Shown: in pieces, positions 34,632-44,670 of the stretch
How positions within the stretch are numbered: the stretch's first letter is position 1
Layout of the letters: the number at the start of each line of letters is the position of its first letter
Source of the DNA: Glutinoglossum americanum
Taxonomy: Eukaryota > Ascomycota > Geoglossomycetes > Geoglossales > Geoglossaceae
Assembly (NCBI GenBank): GCA_020080175.1
Contig: JAGHQL010000124.1
Location: 1-64,000, forward strand
Length of the DNA stretch: 64,000 nt
Direction of reading: 5' to 3'
Translations under genes and position numbers: made by a program
Notes under the pieces: model-generated
Database searches by the model: none
What the model saw: only the letters and a program-made list of their open reading frames with translations
What the model was told of the DNA's origin: nothing

Positions 34632-35317
34632 CTTGTGGTTGGGATTGGGAAGCAATTCGCAGACGCCGGATCTCGGTTGATCGTGGTAGCAAATCACTGG
34701 CTTGAAGAACCTTTTCTTGGCGCTCTCTCTGCATTATCAACCACCCCCACGGGTGTTCACACTGCTGCGTCCTACGTATCCCATGGTCACTCTCCCTATG
34801 AGACGGAAAAAGCAAGTAATCCGGACCAAGATTCAGCATTCAGCATTCAGCATTCGGCATTCAGGATGGAACGGAACCCTTGGTACATGCAGTACGTAAC
34901 AAAGTGGAGACAGGAAGCGGTGAGAAAAAGTAAAGAAGCTCCCTGGGTTGTGCAGTAGCTCCACTCAGAGCATGTGCAGATGCGCGCACATGAGGGGCGT
35001 GTTACACACCCCGTCTCTCGCACTTGCACATCTTCGACACAAACATTGTATAAAAGGATAAAAGCCGCGGTTCCAACGCAAACGGGCAGGAGAAAACCTG
35101 AATGCGCTTTAAGCCGCGCCAAACCCGCCAAAATGTGCAATTTACTGTTCAACCAGCTGTCGCCCCACCATTGCAACGGCGCCACGACGCGCCTGGAACA
35201 CCGCCTGAACTGAAGCTTCCCTTTTCCTCGCCACAACTACAACCCATCAACGCCTATATCATACGGCAACCACCCCCCTCCCAACCATGAAGTGGAGTAT
35301 GAATCTGAGTGTGGAAA
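34632..35317. promoter_or_regulatory. Divergent promoter, FYV7-like / Atos-family gene
   Basis: 686 bp. It contains a short tandem repeat of CATTCAG (about five units, 34831-34864). No gene is supported here. Confidence 0.4.
34831..34864. repeat. Short tandem repeat, unit CATTCAG
   Basis: About five 7-bp units, one with a G for A change, located between two divergent genes. Confidence 0.8.
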
Positions 35318-38303
35318 ATGCCCATATTCCATGACTTTCACATATCCCGGCCTTCCTGCGAATCTGCCGCCGACAAACTCGAAGACGCTTCTTTCGGTGA
35401 CCCAGCAGTCATGCGCCGACCTTCGGAGGAGAGCATTCGGACGCAGTTCTTGGACGGGCCTCTGCCGGACTGCGAGATGGAGTCTACTTCGCCGACCCAG
35501 GACGTACTGACGGCCATGACTGATGCAAATTTGGGGATTTCGGATCGGGTGGAGCTTATCGAGAGGATAAAGCGAGGAGAGAGTCCGACTTGGGTTCCAA
35601 ACCGAACGGTGAGTCGCTCGAATATCGTCGGCACTGCGGATATGCATAAAATTGAAGGGCACTGGGGCCAGGCGAAAGGGGTTTCAACCAATTTTGTTTC
35701 GAGTGGCTTGGGTCTTTGTTGTATCGGTCGCACGAGTGTGTACTTGCATTGCTTGTTGGATTCTCTCGTTATTTTCGAGGTGGTGGTGCCCGCACTCTTT
35801 TTTAAGTACACCCTGGCGGGGCGGTGGACCACGATCCTATTTTACGAACAACAACCGCAGCCCTTCAATTTCCCCGTCGCTCAATTTTTTTTTATTCTCA
35901 CATTTCTTGGGAAGCGGAGACGTCATTAGCTTGTTGCGGGTTGTTAACACATGATGCTAATGTTGAGATGCTTTCCTGCAGTTGGAGGATTACTTCCACA
36001 ACCACAACGACCCGCCTCACCGGAGATCTCCAGAGTCTACTCGGACCAAAAGCTCTCCACTACTTCCTGCTGCGGAGATTGTTCAAACTCCCAAATCCAA
36101 TTTTCCTGCTGAGGACAAGGATCTTGTTCCTGCATCAGAGATTGAACGACCGCGATCTGCGTTGCACGCTGGTGACTTTACGCAACAAGAGAATTTCTCC
36201 GAGACTGGAGAGCGTCGTGAGAAACCTTCTTTGGACACTGCTTTCGCAGCTGCTCAGAGTGAGAGTGCACCGTTTGGGTCTTCACCAACGACGCCCTGGT
36301 TTACGCCAGGTCCACCCTCAAGCTGCAACCCTTTCCAGGCAGATGCGAGGTTCCCGCCTTTCTCTCCAAGGTCTCCATGCGAGTCCCCGGTCCGCCCATC
36401 GGTCCCATCTCTATCATCGTTTCCTTCGAGTTTCATTCTAAAAGCTCCGACGAGCCCCCTGGTACAGTCGTCCACCAACACGGATCTCAGTTTCTCATCC
36501 AGGACCGACCCCATAGACATCTCCGAAAACAACGCAAAAGCTTCCAGGAGACATACCTTGCCACCCCGTTCATTTTATTCTCTACAGGCTTCTCCACCTA
36601 ACCAACCAACTACCCCAATCCCGAGTAGACACTCAATATCGATGAGGGGGGGGTCAGCATTTCCATACCAAGCGCACCAACCTCGACGGTCCTTGTCATC
36701 AACCATCAATCTCCAGACGAACATGGCCCCGCAGACGCCAATATTCCTTCGTTCAAGGAGGACTTCCCTTTCATCGGAGTTCTCGCCCCTTCAACACGCT
36801 CCTATGGTGGGCTCATATGAGGAGTCGATCCTCCGTGGTAGGATGTCTACAGTGCCTTCGAAGCCCCTCAATTTCGTGGCACAAATAGGAGTACTGGGAC
36901 TTGGAAACTGTAAACCGAATCTACGATGCCCTGCTCACGTGTCGGTACCGTTCCCCGCTGTATTCTACAGTTATGGGAGCGCAGGCATGGGCAGAGCATC
37001 CTCAGTAGAGGAGGGACCAAGCCCATATGTTGGATTAATCGACATCGAGAACGCACTAGGCAAGCCGGACGAGGGGAAGCAAGAGAGACGGAAAAGACGA
37101 CATCTTGCCGCTGCTGCCACAGAGATAGAAGATCCCATTTCGGGAAACGAGGGGTCTGAGCCTTCCGCCGGCATTACGGAGCATTGCCGGCGAAGAAGGG
37201 AAAAGAGAAAACGCCGATCAAGTTCACCAAAAGCCCCCCCGGGAGGCAGCTATCGGATCCCGCAAAAGGGGCAACTGCAGATTGTGATTAAGAACCCGAA
37301 TAAGACGGCAGTCAAACTATTTCTTGTCCCGTACGATCTCAAAGATATGGAGCCTGGAATGAAAACCTTTATCAGACAACGCAGTTACTCAACTGGACCG
37401 ATCATGGAAACTCCAATCGCTAGTGGTTCATCTCCAGGCCCTGGTATTTCCCAAAAGAGCTCTCCGATGCACCTAAAACTCGAGAATGCAAAGGATCGCC
37501 CGACCCTTCGTTACCTTATCCACTTGCACATATGTTGCCCTTCTCGCGGAAGGTATTACCTCTACAAGAGTATCCGGGTTGTATTTGCCAATCGGGTGCC
37601 CGACGGTAAGGAAAAGCTCATCAACGAAATTCAATTCCCGGAACCCAGGTACAGCATTTATAAGCCATCGCGCGATTCGAACGTTGGAGCGGGTGGAGGT
37701 GCTGGGGCGAGCTTGGTAGCAGAAAAAGCTTTTAGGAGGCGAAGCTCCGGGTTTGGATTGCAGTCGGCCGGATCCGATTTGATGGATGGGATAGGTAACT
37801 ACCCATTAAGGGTGGGATATGGAGGTTTCACCCCATTTCAGCAAGAAGGCGCTTCTAGGACAATTGCACCTGTGGAACCGATTCCATTTAACCTGAGCCC
37901 GTTTTCGCAACTTGGCCCGGCCCGTTCTGCCACCACCACCGCCAAGACTGGCTCTGGAGCAGAAATGGATATCGACAACGCCTTATTTGCTCCAAAGGAG
38001 AGGAGTTCACCGGGCCCTTTCTCGCCTTATTCCCTATCAGGTGGTGATTCTACAGCGGCTGCCTCGGTGAAAGCGGTCCATTCGCACTCTCGTGAACTCC
38101 CCATCAGCTCTTGGAAGAGTTCGTCGACGAACAGCAGCGGTAGCGGAGGTTACGATAAACTTAACAAGGGTGACGTGGGGTATGGCGGTAATGCATTTGT
38201 GAACCTCGCATCTCTCGGCACTGAGGGTGGGGAGGGATTGTTAGCCAAGAGGCTCCGGGGGCTAGACGTTCAGCGCACCAAGAGTCAGGAAGAAGGGGTA
38301 TAG
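35318..38303 (+). CDS. Atos-family protein (DUF4210 and Chromosome_seg domains)
   Basis: Exons 35318-35608 and 35982-38303 (870 aa). The start ATG (MPIFHDF) is the first in frame; a later ATG at 35411 is also possible. The 373-nt intron is long for this window. Much of the protein is Ser/Pro-rich and disordered. Residues about 395-440 (AQIGVLGLGNCKPNLRCPAH and following) match the Atos/DUF4210 domain. About residues 515-570 (GSYRIPQKGQLQIVIKNPN, then VKLFLVPYDLKDMEPGMKTF) and 600-660 (RYLIHLHICCPSRGRYYLYK) match the C-terminal Chromosome_seg domain. Animal members (Atossa, FAM214) are nuclear and linked to transcription; a fission yeast relative is linked to meiotic chromosome segregation. 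The role in this fungus is inferred only. Confidence 0.85.
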
Positions 38304-39040
38304 GCGTTCAACCTCTGTTGATGGCCTTTTATATTTCATTGCAAGATATCTAACATATTTTCGAGATGGACTGGACTAGGTTTACAGGACTCCGCAGACA
38401 GAATGTTCATCACACTTCACCGACGGAGCAGGAGCATACTTGGCTTTGTTTCGAAACTCCCCTCTATTCTATTATCCACTCAGTCTTATAGACCGCGGTT
38501 ACGATGGTTGGCTTAACTGCTTTCGGTGCTATGGTTCTACCTCGAGCATAGGTATGCTTCGGTTGGTAGGGAGTTTATGTGCTGGAAGGAGAATATTTTG
38601 AAATTGAAATTGATCTAAGGGGTTAGGGCTTTTGTAAATTTTCCCCAAAAAAGAGAAAGCTCAAATAGATTGAAAAGCGTTCATGAAGTATGTTCACGTG
38701 ATCCGTGCATGCAGGACCTGTCGGGTGTGTAGAAGCCGGGTAGCCGACAACCGATGAATTTTGATTGGGCTTGGTCAACTTCCGAAATTGAATGTCCATA
38801 ATAATTATTTATTGCTTGTGCTCCCGCATGTTGTAGCAGGACTCCCGTCCTCCACAAAACTCGCTACAGTTTTTCCCAACTGACAAAACAAGGGGGGGCA
38901 CAGCCTGTCTTGCCAGAACTGGACAATCCTAGATCGTTTGCCCCAAGGCGGAATCAATTGACCAGTATTTGGTTGACTTCGGTTCTTCGGTCGTTTCTGT
39001 CTTTGACCCCCCTTGACTCGACGGTCGTCGCGTCTAAGCA
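38304..39040. promoter_or_regulatory. ERG5 upstream region
   Basis: 737 bp between the Atos-family gene and ERG5. It contains the palindrome TCACGTGA (separate entry) and an AT-rich part at about 38580-38680. No gene is supported. Confidence 0.5.
38694..38701. promoter_or_regulatory. TCACGTGA palindrome, candidate bHLH/SREBP site
   Basis: A perfect 8-bp E-box palindrome about 340 bp upstream of the ERG5 start. Fungal SREBP-type bHLH factors bind E-box or SRE-like sites in ergosterol genes. The link is inferred from position and motif alone. Confidence 0.4.
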
Positions 39041-41008
39041 ATGGCGGCGGCAGCAGGGAATAGCTTCACATCGCCTGCAGCGAATGCCCTCTACGGATCC
39101 GGCCTCGATGTTAAAGATGTCGGCGGCGTGCTGCAACGATTATTCAATGGTACAAGCGGGTGGACAATTGCTCTAACGGTCTTTCTCATGCTGGTGGTCT
39201 ACGATCAAAGTTAGTAACATCGTTGATGCCTCATTATCTGTCCTCTCATGCGCTAAACCCCACATGCGGGTTCGATTCACATATGCTTAGCGGGAGAAGT
39301 TTTGGAAAAGTTTGGAATGCTGATTGTATTTACTACTAGTCTTGTACATATACCAGAAAGGCTCCATTGCCGGTCCCCGGCTGAAAATACCGTTCATGGG
39401 CCCATTTCTGGACTCTGTAAACCCAAAATTCGAAGGCTACAAGGCCAAGTGGGATAGTGGGGATTTGAGTTGTGTCTCTGTCTTTCACAAGTTCGTGCTT
39501 TCCTAGCGACGCCAGGCCTAAGAAGAGGGATGCTACTGAATACAGCTGACATTGGGTATGACACAGGTTCGTGGTGATTGCTTCGACTCGGGACATGGCT
39601 CGCAAAGTCTTCAATTCACCAATGTACGTGAAACCTTGCGTCGTTGACGTCGCGCAGAAACTTCTCCGTCCTACGAATTGGGTTTTCCTTGATGGAAAGG
39701 CGCATGTCGACTTTCGAAAGGGGTTGAACGGACTATTCACTAGAAGAGCTCTGGAGTTGTATCTACCAGGCCAGGAGGAGGTTTATGACAAATACTTTGC
39801 CAAATTTCTCAAGTTATCCGAGGATGCTGGCCGCAAACCGATACCATTCATGAGCGCTTTTCGCGAACTCAACTGTGCGGTCTCGTGCAGAACATTTGTT
39901 GGGCATTACACCACCGATGAAGCTGTTAGAAAGATTGCAAACGACTACTACATGATCACGGCGGCGCTCGAACTGGTCAACTTCCCAATCATCATCCCCT
40001 TTACTAAGACGTGGTACGGTAAGAAAGCTGCTGATATGGTCCTTGAGGAGTTCGCCAAGTGCGCCGCAAAGAGTAAAGTCCGCATGGCTGCTGGAGGCGA
40101 TATCACCTGCATTATGGATGGCTGGGTGAAGGCGATGCTAGAATCTCAGGAATACCGTGAGAAGGTGGCTAAGGGTGTCCCTGTGGACGAAGCTAATAAG
40201 CCCGCGATACTCCTACGTGAATTTACCGACTTTGAGATCTCCCAGACGATCTTCACATTTCTATTTGCGTCTCAAGATGCGTCTAGCAGTGCCACGACAT
40301 GGCTCTTCCAACTCATGGCTGATCGGCCTGACGTGTTTGAAAGAGTGCGAGAAGAACAGCTTCGCGTTCGGGATGGCGATAAAGACCGGAAAATCGATAT
40401 GGATATGATGGACAAGATGGTTTACACTCGGGCAGTTGTCAAGGAGACTCTGAGGTATCGTCCACCAGTGTTGATGGTGCCATACATGGTCAAGAAGGAA
40501 TTCCCCGTTACCGCCAGCTACACTGTCCCCAAAGGTAAGCTTTCCCTTATAGAATCGAACCATAAGGAAGTTTACCCATCTAATCTTGCCGCGATCTAAC
40601 CCAACTTTCAAACAGGATCCATGGTTGTACCCACCACTTACCCAGCCCTGCACGACCCCGAAGCTTATCCGGATCCTGACACTTTCAACCCGGACCGTTG
40701 GATCACCGGCACTGCTGAGCAGCAGGTTAAGAACTGGCTAGTCTTCGGCACCGGCCCGCATTACTGCTTAGGCCAAACGTATGCGCAGCTAAACCTCATG
40801 GCTATGATCGGAAAGGCTTCGTTGCATCTGGACTGGGTGCATCATGCCACGGCCCAGTCAGAGACCATCAAAGTCTTTGCCACCATCTTCCCCCAGGTGA
40901 GTTGGGCACCCCCTCTAGCGCACATCTCATATAGGTTCTGTGATCCTGGCGGGACTAACACCTAGTGTATAGGATGACTGCCCCCTAGTGTTTACAAAAC
41001 GAGAATAG
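39041..41008 (+). CDS. ERG5: C-22 sterol desaturase Erg5 (cytochrome P450 CYP61)
   Basis: Exons 39041-39209, 39340-39490, 39567-40534, 40616-40896, 40973-41008 (1605 nt, 534 aa). One N-terminal membrane anchor ([14 protein letters not shown]) is followed by the family marker [19 protein letters not shown]. The I-helix region is [16 protein letters not shown], the ExxR motif is KETLR, the PERF-like motif is FNPDRW, and the heme-binding loop [11 protein letters not shown] has the axial Cys. Erg5 introduces the C22 double bond in late ergosterol synthesis in the ER. The last exon encodes only 11 residues ([11 protein letters not shown]). Confidence 0.97.
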
Positions 41009-41631
41009 GCACCCCTTGTATTTACCATAGACTTTATTCACTTATATTGGCTGAGAGCCATCAGCAAGCCTCATTTAATCACTGGGTTATTAGAAAGGAA
41101 CGATTGTATAACTCAGCGCGACCTCCGCGCAGGAGCTTTAGGCTAGGACGCAGGCATTAATTCTCCCCCTCTATACGACGTGTTGTCCCCTGCTACTGGA
41201 TATTTCCTTGGCTCTTTTCATTGCTACTAACCTGCCAGCCGGGGCGAAGATCCCCGCCCTTTTTTTTTTCCGTTTTTCACTTGTAATTAACAGGAGGGAG
41301 GCAGAAGCAAATAGCATAGCTGGGAAAAGTCCTTTGTGGATAATAATAAAAGGGTTTGTTAATTCCTGTACTGGAAATGAGGGAGTGGAAAAAGGAGTGG
41401 AAAAGGGGATAAAAGAACGAAATCGCCTTGAGCAAAAGTGAGTTCTGGGGGAACGGGCAGGGAAAGGGAAAGGGCTTGCTTTGATCACGTTGTCTGCCTG
41501 GCTTGTTTTTTGAATACTGATACGGACACAAAGCATTCAGTCTTGGAAAGTGAGATCCACAGTTGGTTTTGGTGGCATAGAAATTACTACTTTCACGATT
41601 GTAAATCCCCTAGCGGACCAAAAAACCCCAT
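41009..41631. other. Convergent intergenic region
   Basis: 623 bp between the 3' ends of ERG5 and the rhodanese gene. A and T runs are present; no gene is supported. Confidence 0.4.
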
Positions 41632-42276
41632 TCACATCTCCTTCTCCCCCCCATTCTTCTCCCACTCCAACCAACTCCCCTCATACTGCCCAACCCTCTC
41701 CCACCCAGCCTTCACCGCCAGTCTCGCCGCCGCCGCACTCCTCACACCAGCTCTGCAGTAGAACACGATTTCGTCCCCCTTGGGCGGTTTGGGCCAGCCG
41801 AAGCGCGCGAGGAAGTGGTCAGCGGGGAGGAACAGAGCATCGGGGCTAGAGGTTATGGGAAGGTTTTTGGAGGTCGGTATGTGGCCCGAGGCATATTCGG
41901 GGGGTTCGCGGACGTCGATGAGGTGGGGGGGTGGGGATTTGGAGGACGGGAGGAGGGCGGTGATCTATGGAGTGTTAGTTTGAGGGGTTAAGTGTGAGGA
42001 GGGGAGGGGGGAGGAAAGTACATCCTCAAAGTTGTAGGATTTCGGTGTAGGTAAGGGTGAGGAAGAGGAATTATTGCGGACTGGTGGACATCGTTGTCGT
42101 CGTTGTCGTCGTTGTGACCGTTGTAGCGCGGGCAGAACGCGGGAATGGCACGAGCTCACCAATGTGGAACGAGTACATATCTCGCGCGAGGCTATCGGAG
42201 ACAGCGGATAGCTTACGCCTGGCCTTGCCGCTTGTCGCAACGATGTGAGATGCGGGATTGCTCGTCGCGATGCCAT
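41632..42276 (-). CDS. Rhodanese-domain protein, probably mitochondrial
   Basis: Exons on the minus strand 42276-42022 and 41964-41632 (195 aa). Residues about 90-190 are one rhodanese domain: LIDVREPPEYASGHIPTSKN, then the active-site loop FYCRAGVRSA with the catalytic Cys. The first ~75 residues are rich in Arg, Ser and Gln with few acidic residues and fit a mitochondrial targeting sequence. They include a CGA/CAA triplet tract (QRSQRRQRRQR). Single-domain rhodaneses transfer sulfane sulfur to acceptors such as glutathione or cyanide; the yeast homologue is the mitochondrial thiosulfate sulfurtransferase Rdl-type. A GTGAGC near nt 42158 could be an alternative donor, but no in-frame partner fits. 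Divergent from eIF2-alpha. Confidence 0.82.
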
Positions 42277-42962
42277 GCTTCGCGGGTGGGTTGATTCTTG
42301 AATGCCCTGAATCAGGTTGCTAGGCGGGTACTAGAAAGAGGAGGCGGGAGGTGAAAAGTGGTAAACATACACAGAGGGATGCGGAAAGTTTTGTCCACCC
42401 TGAACTACATCACGAAACTACAATACAAGCTCTAAATTTTTCGGAATCATACAAAAAAATGCCCCAGGTTAGCTGCGGCAAAGATGTAGTCTTCAAGAGT
42501 AATATCTGGTTGTGGTTATGGTGAGGGTAGACAAACTCGTCACAACACACAGCTACTTGCGACCTTTTTTTCTAACCAACAAAGTTAATTCTTCAACTTC
42601 TAATTAACACACTTCTTATATAATTTATCAAGTAGAACTATATTCATAACTCTACATCTGTTTTATTGCCCTACTATACTATACTATACGGCTAACCCTA
42701 ACCCGCCTTCCGCCTCCCAAACTTTCTGGCCATCGCTTGCTTGGCCTCCAAGTTCCACGAGAAAAAGCGGCCACCTCCTCACCCCACTCACTTACGTACA
42801 ACAAAAACTTTACAGGAACCCAACGACGACCTGGAAACAAACAGGCTTCTTATTTACAAGAAAGGTCTTTGTCTTGGCTTGAGCCTACAGTGGTGATTTA
42901 CTAGATATCGGAGAAATCGGCTGGAAGGAGGCGGTTCTGAAGCGGCGCACATCAATTCGAAG
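42277..42962. promoter_or_regulatory. Divergent promoter, rhodanese / eIF2-alpha
   Basis: 686 bp with an AT-rich centre and a double telobox (separate entry). No gene is supported. Confidence 0.45.
42692..42704 (+). promoter_or_regulatory. Telobox-like CTAACCCTAACCC
   Basis: Two AACCC units match the fungal telomere repeat and sit about 260 bp upstream of eIF2-alpha. Tbf1-like Myb factors bind such sites in promoters of ribosome and translation genes in some fungi. Chance is not excluded. Confidence 0.35.
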
Positions 42963-44176
42963 ATGTCGTTAACAAATTGTCGGTATTATGAGGAGCAGTT
43001 TCCGGAGGTGGATAGCTTCGTGATGGTCAATGTCAAGCAGGTGGGTACACAGGCTGGGTTGCTTCTTGAATGATGGAGTATACACATATCTATTGCTATG
43101 GGTGCCTTTCATGTTCATCATCCTGTTGCTTGGCTGAGCTCTGAATCTTGTAGATCGCCGAGATGGGCGCATACGTCAAGCTGCTCGAATACGACAATAT
43201 CGATGGCATGATTCTCCTTAGTGAGCTGTCAAGGCGTCGTATACGGAGTATTCAGAAGCTGATTCGGATCGGGAGGAATGAGGTTGTTGTTGTGCTTAGA
43301 GTGGACAAGGAGAAGGGTATGTGACGTAGATGTGGGCCTCTTTTTTTGAGGGCGAGGACCGTGGAAAGCTAATAGCGGGTAACTGCATTAGGATACATTG
43401 ATCTTTCGAAGCGGAGAGTGTCACCAGAGGATGTGGTTAAGTGCGAGGAGCGCTATAACAAGAGCAAGATGGTACACTCAATTCTGCGACACGTTGCGGA
43501 AAAGACCAAGGTCCCGATTGAGGATCTTTACAAGACTATTGGATGGCCGCTCAATAAGAAATACGGACATTCGATTGATGCGTTTAAACTCTCAATAACG
43601 TATGTTTTGTTCCCTATTCTTCGTCATGCGCGTGTCGCGATGCAGATATTTTCAGAACAGTCGGGGCTCACATAACTTCCTGGACGCTACAGCAACCCCA
43701 GTGTCTGGGACGACCTTAACTTCCCCAACGAAGTAGTCCGCCAAGAGCTGACATCCTACATCGGCAAACGACTCACCCCTGCTCCCACAAAAGTTCGCGC
43801 AGACGTCGAAGTGACCTGTTTCGGCTACGAAGGCATCGATGCTGTCAAGACGGCGCTCCGCGCAGCCGAAGCAAAGAACACCCCTGACGCGCAAGTCAAG
43901 GTCAAGCTAGTCTCCCCGCCGCTCTATGTGCTCACCAGCCAATGCATCGAGAAAGCTACCGGGATCGCAACGCTCGAGGAGGCGATCAAGGAGATCGACC
44001 TTAGTATTAAAGCTGCGGGTGGGGGTTGTATGGTCAAGATGGCCCCGAAGGCGGTTACTGAGAATGACGATGCGGAGTTGCAAGCGCTGATGGAAAAGAG
44101 GGAGAGGGAGAATCAAGAAGTCAGTGGAGATGAGAGTTTGAGTGAGAGCGACGAAGGGGTTGTGGAAGCGCCGTAG
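42963..44176 (+). CDS. SUI2: Translation initiation factor eIF2 alpha subunit
   Basis: Exons 42963-43040, 43154-43316, 43392-43599, 43693-44176 (933 nt, 310 aa). The S1 domain (residues about 15-90) contains the kinase loop [12 protein letters not shown]; Ser52, counted from Met (Ser51 in the usual numbering), is the site phosphorylated by Gcn2-type kinases. It is followed by the helical domain and the alpha/beta domain ([19 protein letters not shown]), then an acidic tail ([12 protein letters not shown]) with likely CK2 sites. eIF2 delivers initiator tRNA to the 40S subunit, and phosphorylation of alpha blocks nucleotide exchange by eIF2B. Confidence 0.97.
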
Positions 44177-44670
44177 GGGAGGAGGACAGGCAGGAGCTTT
44201 ATATAGTTGAGAGATTGCTGCATTGGGACGTTGCGAAAAGCGAGGGTTGGCATGGCTTTTCAATCCCTTCTACGTAGTAAATAATTCCTCAAAAGTCAAT
44301 GAGATGGAAGAATGGGCTGCATTTGATTTTCGGGGGTTACATTGTTATGGTACTCGTAAATTACATTGGTACCCCCACGCATAATCGTGTATGAAACAGG
44401 TAAAGCTCGCTCTCCCGACGTCACATCACCAAGTCCACTGGTTCTAAGACAAAAGGCTAACTAAGTCATGGCGCCCAGGCTAGATTCCCCGCAGCTTCAG
44501 CTTAGGTCAATTCACTGCTCATCACCCATACTTTAACACACTTCCTCACTCTCCTGCTGTCTTCACCGATAATCAATTGGTCTTTATTTACGCTTGAGAG
44601 TTGAGGCAAACGCGAGCTCATCCCACGTACTCACCGGCCGGAAATAAAGCAAGCAAAAAAAAAAGAAGTC
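44177..44670. other. Intergenic region upstream of YVC1
   Basis: 494 bp between two plus-strand genes. No gene is supported; a poly(A) run lies just before the YVC1 start. Confidence 0.4.

Noticed and set aside
33714-34697. A 327-codon minus-strand frame with a threonine run over the FYV7-like gene
   Set aside because: It reads through the intron in a shifted frame; splicing 34502/34341 gives the conserved core and a proline run instead.
39241-39300. A GGTTCGATTC sequence resembling a tRNA T-arm, within ERG5 intron 1
   Set aside because: The flanking bases cannot form the 5-bp T stem, and no acceptor, D or anticodon arms can be folded around it.
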